Of a DNA stretch of 64,000 nucleotides, positions 1 through 11,558 are shown one piece after another (the stretch's first letter is position 1; each line of letters opens with the position of its first letter). The stretch spans positions 168,004,275-168,068,274 of the forward strand of contig NC_133647.1 of NCBI RefSeq assembly GCF_009905375.1, written 5' to 3'. The stretch is from Apium graveolens (taxonomy: Eukaryota > Streptophyta > Magnoliopsida > Apiales > Apiaceae). Below the pieces are notes generated by a model, which was not told the origin of the DNA, ran no database searches, and saw only the letters and a list, made by a program, of their open reading frames with translations. Both the position numbers and the translations under genes were made by a program.

Positions 1-465
1 AGTAATTTCGAAATTACTATTCACCTCAACTTTTAGCAAGGATTTGAGCATGCTAACCTTAATGGATGATCATGAAACTTTGTGCTAGTCTTGATATATG
101 TAAGAGCTTTCCAAAAAGCTATAGTTTGCAATTTTTGAAGCTTGGTAGCTAGGGTTTTGAATTTTTTTTATCATTAATGAAGAAGATGAAGTTGAATGAA
201 AGTTTCATGGAAAAGGGAGAGAAGATGAGAAATTGCATTGTCTTCCTTTAAAAGTGTTGGTGACTTTAATGATATGTATTATGTATATATATTGTATAAT
301 TACAAGATGCATCCATTTCCAAGCTTAGGCCTAGCTTGCACACCAGTTTTCAATATCTTAAATTATCCAAAACATGAATCCTTATTTTAAGTAATGTTGT
401 CTTTCACTTAGTTTTTAATTTAATTAGTTGGCTTGGATAAAAAAAAATTGTGAGACTTGCATGGA
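1..465. other. AT-rich sequence without a recognisable gene
   Basis: No reading frame of useful length and no repeat structure was recognised before the first LTR element. The five bases ATTTG at 466-470 are the left target duplication of that element, so this stretch is the original left flank of the insertion. Confidence 0.5.
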
Positions 466-470
466 ATTTG

Positions 471-781
471 TATTGGGTTTGTGGAGTCTATTAATTAATC
501 CCATGAAAATAGACTATTCAGATTCAGTTTAGTTTATGGATTAGTCTACTTTTCAGATTTGGACTATAATTTTGATTTGGGCTTCGTTTCTTCTCTTATA
601 AGTACTCATGTAATTGTAAAATCATAACATAACAAATTACGAGAGATCAATACAAAATTAATGCGGCTTGTGGAGTAGGAATTTACGAACCACGTAAATC
701 TTTGTCTTGTGTAATTGTCGTTTATTTTCTTATTCTTGTTTATTCGCTTTGAGTTTTGCTTTCGTTGTTGTATACTTAACA
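471..781 (+). repeat. 5' LTR of the first copia element
   Basis: The LTR is 311 bp and runs from TATTGGG (canonical TG mutated to TA) to TTAACA, immediately before the primer binding site. It aligns along its whole length with the 3' LTR at 8741-9059, which keeps the TGTTGGG start. A TATA-like CTTATAAG lies near 595-602 and corresponds to CTTATAAATA in the 3' copy. Confidence 0.93.
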
Positions 782-783
782 AT

Positions 784-797
784 TGGTATCAAGAGCC
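784..797 (+). promoter_or_regulatory. Primer binding site (tRNA-Met type)
   Basis: TGGTATCAAGAGCC lies two bases after the LTR end. It matches the usual plant copia primer binding site, complementary to the initiator tRNA-Met 3' end, apart from one extra base. Confidence 0.85.
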
Positions 798-821
798 TAG
801 GTTTTTAGGCGAGTGAGAGCG

Positions 822-2208
822 ATGACAGAAGATGGGAAGGTAAAAATCGACAAATTTGATGGCAAAGATTATGGGTTTTGGAAGATGCAAATTAAAGATT
901 ATTTGTATCAGAAAAAACTACACGAACCGTTAGAAGAAAAGAAACCTACTTCAATGAAGGAGGAAGACTGGAAGCTATTGGACATGTAGGCTCTGGAGGT
1001 TGTCAGGTTGACTTTGACGAAAAACATTTCTTACAATATCGTCAAGGAAACGACAACTTATGGTTTGATCAAGACTTTGTCAAATATGTATGAGAAGCCT
1101 TCTGCTTCAAATAAGGTGTATTTGATTCTCTTATTAGTTGCCACTAGATTGAATGAAGGAGATTGTGTTGCTGATTATGTGAACGAATTTAATTCTATCC
1201 TAGCAAGATTGGCATCGGTGGATATTAAATTCGATAATGAAGTGCATGCCTTGTTGTTGACATCCTCATTACAAGACAGCTGGTCAGGTTTTGTCACTGC
1301 TATAAGTAATTCATCCGAAAGAGGTAAGATGATTTTTGATGGAGTTCGAGATTCGATTCTTGGAGAAGATATTCGTAGGAGAAACTCAGGAAAGTCGTCA
1401 GGTTCCTTGTTGAGTGCTGAGAGTAGAGGCAAAAAGTTCGAAAAGGGGCAGAATAAGGGGCGTAGCAGATCGAAGTCACAGAAGAGAGGACAATCCAAAG
1501 ATCGCAAGGATATTGTTTGTTGGAATTGTCAAAAGAAAGGTCACTTCAAGAATCAGTGCACGGCTTCCGCGGCTCCTAAAGGAAAGGGTAAAGAGGATAA
1601 TTCAGCTAACATAGTTGAAGAAGTGGTGGATGACGATGCTTTGATTTGTTGTGTTGAACGTTCGGTTGAATCATAGGTTATGGATTCTGGTGCATCATTC
1701 CATGCTACCCCTTGCAAGGACTTGATGTTAAATTTCAGAGTTGGAAATATTGGTAAAGTTCGTCTTGCTGATGATGAGACTTTGGATATTGTGGGCATGA
1801 GAGATATTAATCTCAGAACCTCTTTGGGAACTAGATGGACGTTGAAAGATGTAAGATACATTCCTGGACTGAAGAAGATGTTGTTATCTGTCGGTCAGTT
1901 AGATAAGGAAGGGTATCGAGTTACTTTCGGAGACAGACAGTGGAAGGTTATAAAGGGGAATCTAGTTATTGCTCATGGAGAGAAAAAGGGGACTTTGTAC
2001 ATTGTTGAACAATCTTGCTATGAAGCAAATGCAGTTGCTGATGAGATTGAGTCTTCAACTTTGTGGCACCAAAGGCTTGGTTATATGAGTGAAAATAGTA
2101 TGAAACTGTTAACTTCGAAGGGGAAGATTGCAGAGTTGAAGAATGTAGGAGTTGGATTACGTGAGCCATGTGTTCTTGGAAAGCAGAAACGTGTTACTTT
2201 TGCAAAAA
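822..2208 (+). pseudogene. copia gag, protease and pre-integrase region (broken)
   Basis: The frame starts at ATG 822. It encodes a UBN2-type Gag, a basic stretch and one zinc knuckle (CWNCQKKGHFKNQC, about 1516-1558), then the protease signature DSGASFHAT (from about 1683) and a GAG-pre-integrase segment with LWHQRLGYMSE. Gag binds RNA and forms the particle, and the protease cuts the polyprotein. Two in-frame TAG codons interrupt it (987-989 and 1674-1676). The first is where related elements have Gln, so CAG to TAG is likely. One extra A in the run 2204-2208 shifts the frame just before the integrase core. Not functional as it stands. Confidence 0.92.
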
Positions 2209-2940
2209 TCAGGGAGGACCCCCAAGACTAAGAAGTTAGAGCTAGTTCATACGGACGTATATGGTCCAACAACAGTTGCGTCGTTGGGCGGATCTCTCTA
2301 CTATGTCACTTTCATTGATGATTCCACTAGAAATGTATGGGTTTATTTTTTGAAAAATAAATCAGATAAGTTTGCTACTTTCAAGAAGTGGAAGACTGAA
2401 GTTGAAAATCAGACCGGTTTGAAGGTGAAGAGTTTGATGTCAGATAATGGAGGTGAATATAGTAGTGATGAGTTTAAAAGTTATTGCGTGAAATTTGGGA
2501 TTAGAATGATTAAAACTATTCTAGAGACACCACAGCAGAATGGTGTTGCAGAGCATGAATAGAACCTTGAATGAGAGGACCAAGAGTATGAGATTACATG
2601 CAGGGTTGCCAAAGATGTTTCGGACAGATGTAGTTAGCACATCAGCATATCTCATAAATAGAGGACCTTCGTGTCCTTTGGGGTACAAGATTCTTGAAGA
2701 ATAGTGGAAAGAAAAAGAGGTAAATCTTTCACACTTGCGAGTTTTTGGTTGTATTTCTTATGTGCTTGTTAAAGATTCCGACAGGGACAAGCTTGATCCG
2801 AAAACAAAGAAGTGTATTTTCATTAGTTATGGATCAGATGATATGGGTTACCATTTCTGGAATTAACTGACTAAGAAGGTCGTTAAAAGTAGAGATGTTA
2901 CTTTTAATGAGAATGCAGTTTTTCAAGGATAAGCTTATAG
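2209..2940 (+). pseudogene. copia integrase (broken)
   Basis: After the frameshift the integrase core is readable, with LELVHTDVYGP (first catalytic Asp), FIDDSTRNVWVYFL, MSDNGGEY (second Asp) and TPQQNGVAE (Glu region). The frame is lost again at about 2555, apparently by a two-base deletion next to the QQNG motif. Further stops lie at about 2703 and 2866, and the reading frame moves again near 2930. The enzyme would have inserted the cDNA into the host chromosome. This copy cannot be translated through. Confidence 0.9.
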
Positions 2941-3460
2941 TCGATTCTGAGTTTACAAAGGAACAACCGGAGAAAGAGGAAACAGTGCTTGAAGATATTA
3001 CAGAAACAAATCTTGCAGGAAATAGTGGGAGTTCGGAGAATGTTGATGACAGGGTTCTAGTAACTCCACAGACTGAGGTAAGAAAATCTAGCAGAAGTGT
3101 GAGGCCACCACAAAGATAATCTCCTTCAGCATATTATATGTTATTGACCGAGGATGGGGAGCCTCAGTGTTATTCAGATGCAGTACAAGTAGATGATTCA
3201 GTTCAGTGAAAATCATCCATGGATGAGGAGATTAGTTCTCTTGAGAAGAATGATACTTGGTCTTTGACAAAGTTACCAGTAGGAAAGAAGGCTTTACAGA
3301 ATAAGTGGGTGTTTAGGATCAAAAAAGAACATTATGGCAGCAAGAGATACAAGGAGAGGTTAGTAGTCAAGGGTTATCAACAGAAAAAGGGTATTGACTA
3401 TATCTATATATTTTCTCTCGTTGTTAAGATGACTACAGTTATAATTATGCTAAGTATTAT
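2895..3460 (+). pseudogene. copia reverse transcriptase, N-terminal part
   Basis: A Ser/Glu-rich linker ending in KSSRSVRPPQR is followed, after stops at 3117-3119 and 3207-3209, by the start of the copia reverse transcriptase (WVFRIKKEHYGSKRYKERL, then VVKGYQQKKGIDY). The reading is cut at 3460 by the solo LTR inserted at 3461. The gene resumes at 7392 after the target duplication ATTAT (3456-3460 and 7387-7391). Confidence 0.9.
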
Positions 3461-6400
3461 TGTGACGACTGAGAATTTTGCGACGTAATCAAGTCAATAA
3501 AGTATGTTTTATGTGATATGATTATAATTATGTGATTAAGTGTTGATTAATTATCTTTTCTGCTTATTAGAATATAGGAGCGTAAATAAAAGCGTTCCAA
3601 TTTAAAGAGTCAGCTTAGGAGTTAAGTTGTATTGTCGGGCCGTTAGGTAGAACGGAACCCGTCCTAGTAAGGAGTTAAAGAATAAAAAATATGAATTATG
3701 TGTGATTAAATGAAATGAATGTGTAAATAAAGTATTTCTTCCTCAGTGACGTGTCGGTCGATAATGATAATGAGAAGCGTAATCGAAACGCTGAGCGTCG
3801 GGCCGTCAGGCTGAACGTGACCCGGTACGCGTAGAAAAGGATAAAGATTAAAGAAGGACAAATTCTAGGATCAGACCTGAGTCGTTATGTGATCGTATAT
3901 GTGTGATTTCTTGTCTGTGTGCATGACTATGTGCTCTGTGACATTTTTATGAATTCAAAGGAATTGTTTGATTTAAATAAAGGTTTATTTAACCTTCGCG
4001 CATTTTTATAAAATCATCTGAGTAAGATAATTGCATGAGATTTGTTCTGTTATCCTAGTAATAATCCTGTAGACTTTCTAAAAATGATGGGCGAATTTAT
4101 TTGGTGATCGTTGCATTTTAAATTAATTTTTATGTGATAAAGTGTTATTATAAGCACGAACTTGCGAAAATCATATAAAATCAACCGTTCGCTCAAAAAT
4201 CTATTATAAGTAATGGTTGAAAAGCTAATTTTGAGATCTACGTTTTAAAATTGTCAATCGCTATAATTTCTAAATTTCTGAGAGAGATATATTTATTTTT
4301 CCACCAATAATCTATGGGAGTAAAAAGAGAAAGGAAAATCAATTTATAAAAGGGAATTAGTAATGTACTAAATTTCCCTTGTCCTTGATTGTGTATACAC
4401 TCATCCCCCCCCCTTTTCTTTTCTTTTTCCCGAGCACCCCATTCTCTCTTCTCTCTTTCTTTCTCACTCTCTCTCGACTACTCTCTCTCTCTCTCTCGGC
4501 TCTTCTTTTTCTCTCTTGGTATACTACTTGTTTCTTTGATAACTCTCACCAATCCTTCTCAAAATCTCTTATTAAACACATATAAGTGATTATTGGAGTA
4601 TGCATGTGCGAATATCTTCTTGCATGCAAGCTCGATGTGTGTGTGTGTGTGTGTGTGTGTGTATTCATGATTGATGCGTGTGTACGTATGGAAACCCCGA
4701 AATGGGGCACCACCGAGAAACCACCGCCACCGGTGATGAACTCCGGTGAACCGGTGGTGAGTTGTGATGTTAAAAACTGAACCATAATACCACAAAACTT
4801 GATTTTGGTGTTTGCATGCTTGGATTGTTTAAATTTTAAAAAAAAGGTTTTGATTTCTAAAAGTTAAGTTGATAATTGCTTATTAGGAATGAGTTGTTGA
4901 TTTGATTTTGATTATGGGTTGATTTGTGATTTAAGGATTAAGAAAATCATTTGCATGTGTTGTGTTTTTGAAAAACCCGAATGGGATCTGGGTTTTTAAA
5001 AGATCAAAAATGATTTTTAGTAATGATCATGACTTGTTGATGTTCATTCTTGGAAATTAGTGAAGTTTGGATGATAAAATTACTTAATGTTTGCTTGTAC
5101 CAAAAAGGGTTATGTTCTTTTGTGATTTAAGCATGTTAATTGATAACAATGATTCTATGATAATTGGACTTGTATGTTTGATTGGATGCAAAAAATTGGG
5201 AATGCATGGTGAAGGTTTTGATTCGACCTTGTGCTAATAAAAAGGAGAATTGATTTTGTGACTTGATTTTGGTATAATTAAGGTTTAACTAGAAAGTAAT
5301 AAGATTGCTTGTTGATTTAAAAGAGGAATTGTTAATGCATATTTTGGTTTGATTGTGATTGTGGTTAAGGCCGAATAGGCCAAAGAAATTCAAAGTCAAA
5401 AATCTAATTTTTGGTAAATGATAGAATGATTGAGTGTTTATGTGTGAAAACCTTTGAATTTTTCTTGTTGGATTGTTGTTTTGGTTCGAATTATGGATAA
5501 AAGAAAAAGGGAATTGAGTTAATGTTAAAAGCTATAAGTGCTAGCTGTGAATGTCATTGTGTGTTTGTACGAGTTATAAATATTTGATTTGGGAAATAGT
5601 CAAGGTTTAGCGAGTATATGTAAAGTGATAAAAGGCTATGAGTAAAGAATGTGCTATATGTTGTGTGTATATAAGCTATACTTGTACAGTTCGAGTCAAA
5701 AGTATAATCGAGCTATCGTAATTGAGTGATCGTTCCGGGAACGAGAGTTGAGAACTGATTAAGAGTTTGGTTTTTTATTGTAGATTCGGAGCGTGAGGGC
5801 ATTCAGGCTAGGAAATGAAAGGGTATACTAGGTGGCAGTAGTTCAACCTTCAGGAAAGCATATTCAGGCAAGTAACTCTGATTACTTGTGTAAATGATTA
5901 TAAAGAGAATGTTGTTCATACCATGTAGAGTATTGAACTGTTTAATTAGTTAAACCCTGATATTGATTTGAGATACCCTGCCTTTGATCTTGATAAACTG
6001 TTATTGATAAGCTTACTGATTCAACCCTTTTGTAGCCTGTTCTTTCTGTTCAAGTTATTTATTAAGCCATGAATTGTATTGAACCCTATAATTATCCTTG
6101 CGAACCCTATTTAATGATACCTTATTTCCTGATCACCCTATTGATCCCTAAACAGATGTTGATCCTTCTAACTTAAGTACCTTGTTATCCTTGATACAGA
6201 ATCCTTAAGAATTGTTCCTTGTTTATCCTTGAATCACTCCCTGAACTTTGTTTTTCTTAAAATTTGACTTAAGAATGAGTTTCGACTCGAAAGAGCCTGA
6301 ATGATTTCATATTCTTGGTAATGATAAAATGGATTTTAGAAAACCTATTTGTTTTTCCAACCCAAGGTTTTCCAAACGAATTCATGATGGATTGGATTGG

Positions 6401-7386
6401 GACGTAAGAGGCTAGTGGGACTACTCCGGTCATGGTAAGAGGCTAGCGGGGCTAGTCTAACTTAAGGATGAAATTATGCCGATTGGTACCTTAAAGACCA
6501 GATGGAGGTCGGTACGGGCTGATCACCCGTATTATAATGAAATGGAAAGATAAAGTGATTCAATCAAGGGTTCTAATTAGTTATTTAAAAGGGAACTGAA
6601 ACTTTCTGTTCAGTAAATTGATTCTTGAAAATGAAAATGGTTTATATTATTTTGAAAAGAGTTGATTATGTTAATGTGTAGCTTAAAGCTTGAGAACCCT
6701 GATTTTTAATCTGTTGATCATATGATTGATTCCATATAATGAAATACTGTTGATTTCCTCTTTCTGAAAGATCTATTCTGATCCTTTAATGATTTGTGAT
6801 GAATGTCAGCTTTCGTCCTACGCTGAGCCTTGTTCCTTAAAAGCCCTATATTGTTCCTTCAAAACCTTTCCTTAACCCAAAAGCTGGAAATCTGCCACCT
6901 AGAACAAATAAAGTAGAATGCCCTGAGTTTGGTAAAGTATATTGTGAATTGATATCGTAGAACTACTTTATAGTTACTTGATGAGTTTTATACTCATATG
7001 ATTTGTTTCAATCTAACCATGGCAGTTGAGCAAGAAGATGGTCAGGCTTAGGCGCACTGCTCGTAAGAGCGTACCTGGTGGTCCCTATCGTGTTGAGGGC
7101 TTCCGGTTGCCAGAGCATGTAGTGATATTTTTGAGTGAGCACGCGCCTAGAAGGTAATCTGTAAAGATACAATGGGTTATCTGTCGGTTCCCAGCCGAAA
7201 TCAATATTGTCTATTTAATAATATTTTGGGGTTGTAAGTTATATTTTATGATTAATAGTTATAATCTTGTCTCATACTTTATCATGTTGATCTTGTTAGT
7301 AGTTAATCGGGGTTTATGCTTATTTAATTATTAGATTAAAGGTGTGTGAGTTCTAATTTCCTAACCCCGAGATTGAGGGCGTCACA
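3461..7386 (+). mobile_element. Giant solo LTR (gypsy/chromovirus type), 3926 bp
   Basis: The insertion begins TGTGACGACTG and ends AGGGCGTCACA, with TG...CA ends and inverted TGTGACG/CGTCACA tips. Identical ATTAT duplications flank it (3456-3460, 7387-7391). Removing it and one duplication rejoins the copia reverse transcriptase in frame. It has no gag or pol, no primer binding site and no internal terminal repeats, which suits a single LTR left after LTR-LTR recombination. TATAAAAG at 4345-4352 followed by a CT-rich tract (about 4409-4520) could be the LTR promoter and leader. Its size and tips suggest a Tekay/Del-type gypsy element; that name is inference. Confidence 0.85.
4636..4663 (+). 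repeat. GT microsatellite
   Basis: About 13 GT dinucleotides in a row, inside the solo LTR a short way after its CT-rich tract. The small open frames over this stretch on both strands come from low complexity. Confidence 0.95.
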
Positions 7387-7391
7387 ATTAT

Positions 7392-8620
7392 GGCTGCAGA
7401 GAAGTTACATCTTGAGGAACTAGATGTTAAGACTGCGTTCTTAAATGGTGATATTGAGGAAGACATCTACAGGGTTCAGCTAGAGGGATTTCAGGTAGCT
7501 TGGAAAAAAAACCTTGTTTGCAAGCTTATAAAAAGCTTGTATGGTTTAAAGCAAGCACCAAGACAATGGTACTTGAAGTTTGACAGCTTTATGATGAAGA
7601 ATGGGTACACGAGGAGTGCTATGGATCATTGGTGTTACTTTAAACAGTTTGATTCATCTTATATCATATTGTTGTTGTATATTGATGACATGTTGATAGC
7701 AGGATCAAATATAATGGAAATCAACAGGCTAAAGAGACAGATGTCTGAGGTGTTTGAGATGAAGGATATGGGTGCAGCAAAACAGATACTTACTATGAGC
7801 ATTATAAGGGATAAAGCTGAAGGTACTTTAAAATTATCTCAAGAGAAGTATGTTGAGAAATTGTTGCAGATATTCAGTGTCCAGGATGCGAAGACCAAAA
7901 GTACACTGTTGGCGAGTCACTTTAATCTCACAAAGAAACAATCACCTAAAATGGATGAAGGCAAGAAATATATGGCTAAAGTTCCTTATGCTTCTGCAGT
8001 TGGCAGTTTAATGTATGATATGGTGTGTACAAGACCAGACATTGCTCATGCAGTGGGAGTTGTTAGCAGATTTATGTCTAATCCAGGTTGAGAGCATTGG
8101 GAAGCAGTCAATTGGTTGTTACGCTACTTGAAAGACACATCCAAGGTTGCACTATGTTTCAGTAAAAGATGTTATCTTGGAAGGGTTCTCTGATACAGAT
8201 TTGGGGGGATGTTTGGATACAAGAAAAAGTACAACGGGTTATATTTTCACTTTGGGTGGCATCACAGCTAGTTGGATGTCTCAACTTCAAAAGAGTGTTG
8301 CTCTTTCAATCACAGAAGCAGAATATATGGCTATCTCTGAAGCTAGCAAGGAGATGATTTGGTTGAAAAATGTTTTTGAGGAGTTGGGAAAGAAATAAGC
8401 GGACAGTGCTTTGTATAGCGACAGTCAGAGTGCTATTCATCTTGCGAAAAATCCCGTGTTTCATGTTAGGACGAAGCATATTCAGGCGAGATATCACTTT
8501 ACAAGAGAGCTGATAAGTAATGATACTTTTTCCTTGAAGAAAATCATTGGTTCAAAGAATCCTGCAGATATGTTGACTAAGGTGGTTACGAATGAAAAGC
8601 TGAAGTTTTGCGTAAATTAA
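7392..8620 (+). pseudogene. copia reverse transcriptase C-terminal part and RNase H
   Basis: The second half of the split gene begins right after the target duplication. It has LDVKTAFLNGDIEEDIY, SLYGLKQAPRQWY and the catalytic YIDDML (about 7679-7696), then KYVEKLLQ and TRPDIAHAVGVVSRFM. A stop at about 8089-8091 and a frameshift precede the RNase H part, which keeps STTGYIFTLGG, ITEAEYMAISEASKE and, in another frame, YSDSQSAIHLAKNP with TKHIQARYHFTREL. Reverse transcriptase and RNase H copy the RNA into cDNA. The catalytic motifs survive but the frame does not. Confidence 0.92.
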
Positions 8621-8728
8621 CTGGCCTTGAGAATTGATTGATGAGAAGGCGCTGCACTAGTTAGAGTTATTGATTGAAGAATTAATTTTACTAGACTTAC
8701 AAGGGTGAAGTGAAGATTGGCCAGACTC

Positions 8729-8740
8729 CAAGTGGGAGAT
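8729..8740 (+). promoter_or_regulatory. Polypurine tract
   Basis: CCAAGTGGGAGAT abuts the 3' LTR start. This is the usual plus-strand priming tract of plant copia elements. Confidence 0.8.
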
Positions 8741-9059
8741 TGTTGGGTTTGTCAAGTCTATTAATTAAGCCCATGAAAATATAATATTCAGATTCAGATT
8801 CAGATTAGTTTATGGATTAGTCTATTTTTCAGATTTGAACTATTAATTTTGATTTAACCCTAGTTTCTTCTCTTATAAATATACTCTTGTAATTGTAAAT
8901 CATAACACAATAAATTGTGAGAGATCAATACAAAATTAGTGCGGCTTATGGAGTAGGAATTTTCGAACCACGTAAATCCTTATCTTGTGTGATTGTCGTT
9001 TATTTTCTTGTTCTTTTTTATTCACTTTGGATTTTATTTTCGTTGTTGTATACTCAACA
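8741..9059 (+). repeat. 3' LTR of the first copia element
   Basis: The LTR is 319 bp, TGTTGGGTTTG to TACTCAACA, and is followed by the duplication ATTTG. It differs from the 5' LTR by many substitutions and by small indels, including an extra copy of a short ATTCAG repeat. Confidence 0.95.
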
Positions 9060-9064
9060 ATTTG

Positions 9065-10388
9065 CATGACCTTGATTCATTTATTCATTCACTTACGTAA
9101 TCACTTAATCGTTTCCTCGTAATCTTAATAAATCCTAAGTATGTTATATAAATTTTGATTATTTTTTTAATTATAAATGATGATGGATTCATGTGTTTCA
9201 AATTTAAAAAAATTAGTATTTAGTGTGCAAATGATACAAACTACCCAAGCCTATTTTAAATATAATGAGTCACCTGGCATAACTAGTCTCTTCGACTACA
9301 GGTATTTTTAGTGTGAATAAAGGAGATCAGCATATTCACATCACAAAAATTAAAAAGAAAAATAACTAAATTACAGCTTACTAGCACTTGCATCCCGATA
9401 GTCTTATTTAGGCGTTTAGAACAAAACTGTACTATGAATACAGATTCAAAAGATTCATGAGAACGAGAAAGATATGATATAATGTTTTAAAATATGTGAC
9501 GAAGACTCCTGATCAAAACTGGGCTCATTAATCTTGAAATAATCATACCTTTGATTATTCAGTACACACTCATCGTGTCAATCGGAAGTAATGATAATAG
9601 AGTACCCATCAACTCAACTACTTGCAAGTTGCAACAACCAAATAGTCAACTTATGTGATGCATTTCTCCTGTTATTGCCTTTCAATTTCCCCGGAGAAAG
9701 ATAGTTGAGTCTCTGTGAATGGTTTTGTCGTTGACTTGTACAAAGGTCAAATAGTGTTCCCTTTCCAGTTTCCACCTTATTCACATTATGCTCTGTCGAC
9801 TGTAGAGGTTTAAAAACAATGGTCATTCTTGTTCACCGTACATGTACACTCGATACTCAGACATATACACTCGGACTTTGAACATTTAAGAACAAAAAAC
9901 ATGAACATTGTTTCAAAATATTGCCGAGTCTGATATTTGGACATGTATTTATATCAGGCATTTATCGTCGTGTCCAAGTAACATAGCTTAAGGGCTGCAT
10001 TACTAAAAACAATACTGCCACAACATCCAACTTAAAGTTTCTCAATTCTAATTGCATTGGTTGGCTTTAATCTTTTCAATCACTAAAAATATGCAATTTG
10101 GCCCGAGTTATGCTAGAATTTTGCCAGTAAAAAGTTATTTACAAAAACGTACAGAAGAACATATTCGTTTCAGTCCTCATCGAAGTCTCCATTCACAATC
10201 TACTGTTATAAATTTATCCGGCTACCGAAGCTGTTGATTAGGCTCAAATTAAATCAAGAAATACAGCTTATATCATACACAAATGTTGTGACAAGTAAAG
10301 TTTTATGTTTCAAATCATCTGGTATTAATCATTTAGTATTATTTTTCATTTTTCATTTTTCATTGAGTCGGTGTATCATCTTATTATT
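9065..10388. other. Intergenic, no gene recognised
   Basis: AT-rich sequence between the copia element and the LINE. The few short open frames have no recognisable domains. A short TTTTTCAT tandem (about 10343-10365) lies just before the LINE ORF1 and may belong to the LINE 5' untranslated region, whose true start I could not place. Confidence 0.5.
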
Positions 10389-11558
10389 ATGGCGTCATCA
10401 AGTGTGAATTTGGAAGATATGTATGCAAAACTGTCGTTAACACCGGAGGAGGAAGATGGAATTCTGGTGAGGGAAGAAGATGTGGGTCAGATTCAACAAA
10501 AATTTGTTTTGGTGGGACTTTTTCTTACTGATAGAAATGTGAACTTCCAAGCAATACAAAATGTTTTGGCCGATTTGTGGAGACCTAAGGAAGGAGTGGA
10601 GATACATGATCTTGGAGGACAACGTTATTCTTTCGTGTTCTACCACGTATTGGATATGGAGAGAGTTATCGATGGAAGTCCATGGACGTTTGAACAAGGG
10701 ATGTTAGTGTATCATAAATTGGAAGCACATGAGGACCCAAATACAATACAATTAAAGACGATGGATGTCTGGGTTCAGGTGTATGATCTACCAATGGGGA
10801 TGATATCGGAGAAAATTATACAGAGTATAGGTAATTTTGTGGGGGAATTTGTAAAAGCAGATCCAGCTAATATGAATGGATTATGGAAGCCTTTTGTACG
10901 TGTTCGGGTGAGAATGAATATTGAGATACCATTGAAGCGTAGAATGAAGCTCAAACGTGCAGGCAGAGATTTTAACTGGGTAAATTTTAAATATGAACGT
11001 CTTAGTATGTTCTGTTTTGTATGTGGCTGTTTGGGACATTCGGATCGGGAGTGCTCTGTGGTGTATGCTAATCCAGGTAAAACTATTGAGAGGGCATATG
11101 GTGTTTGGCTAAGGGCACCAGGCAAGAACAGTAGAACTCAAAATACAAGGTCAAAGTGATTGAGGAATGGACAAGATGGAGGTCAAAAATGGAGTTCTGG
11201 TAGTTACAGCAGAGGGACACACGGCGGAGGAAATTTAGGGATGATGGGGGAGAGATTTCAGGAGAAAGATGGTGTAATTACCGAGATTCAAGGGGGAGAG
11301 GGCGTTATCACAGTCAAGCAGCGTTTTCTGGGGGATCAGGGAGTTAAACAGAATGCTATTTTTGTGGATGTGATGGATGAAAGCGGAAAATTTAAATCAT
11401 CCGAGATTGTAGTCATGGACTCAAAAAGGAAACGTATTGATGATGAGGAAATTGCTAATAATCAGGAGATGGTAAATATGATTGAGTATTCAAATGTTAA
11501 CGTTTCAAAAAACGGACCAGAGGCGGGTACTGGACTCCAGGCCCGCCTAGCCCAATGA
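10389..11558 (+). pseudogene. LINE ORF1, DUF4283 and zinc knuckle protein
   Basis: The frame has ATGs at 10371 and 10389. I prefer 10389 (MASSSVNLEDMYAKL), a typical start for this family. A DUF4283-like domain (about residues 35-150, with SPWTFEQGMLVYH and VWVQVYDLPMGM) is followed by a zf-CCHC_4 knuckle, CFVCGCLGHSDREC. The product would bind LINE RNA. A TGA at 11157-11159 ends the first part and the same frame stays open to 11558. The final stop overlaps the ORF2 start as ATGA. Confidence 0.88.

Larger units (their letters stand above)
471..9059 (+). mobile_element. Ty1/copia LTR retrotransposon, decayed, interrupted by a solo LTR
   Basis: Two LTRs (471-781 and 8741-9059) enclose gag, protease, integrase, reverse transcriptase and RNase H remnants in copia order. 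The target duplication ATTTG is found at 466-470 and 9060-9064. A tRNA-Met type primer binding site follows the left LTR and a purine tract precedes the right one. The coding region is broken by stop codons, frameshifts and a 3926-bp insertion at 3461-7386. By eye the LTRs differ at about 35 of some 310 positions, so this is an old insertion. I take it as a dead copy; the copia sublineage was not determined. Confidence 0.95.

Noticed and set aside
4379..4795. Short ORFs over the CT-rich tract and GT microsatellite on both strands
   Set aside because: They are low-complexity products of a solo LTR leader, not genes.
10050..10070. GGTTGG near 10060 as the left target duplication of the LINE (after-tail sequence GGTTGGGTC)
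   Set aside because: Only six bases match, and the LINE 5' end is not otherwise fixed.
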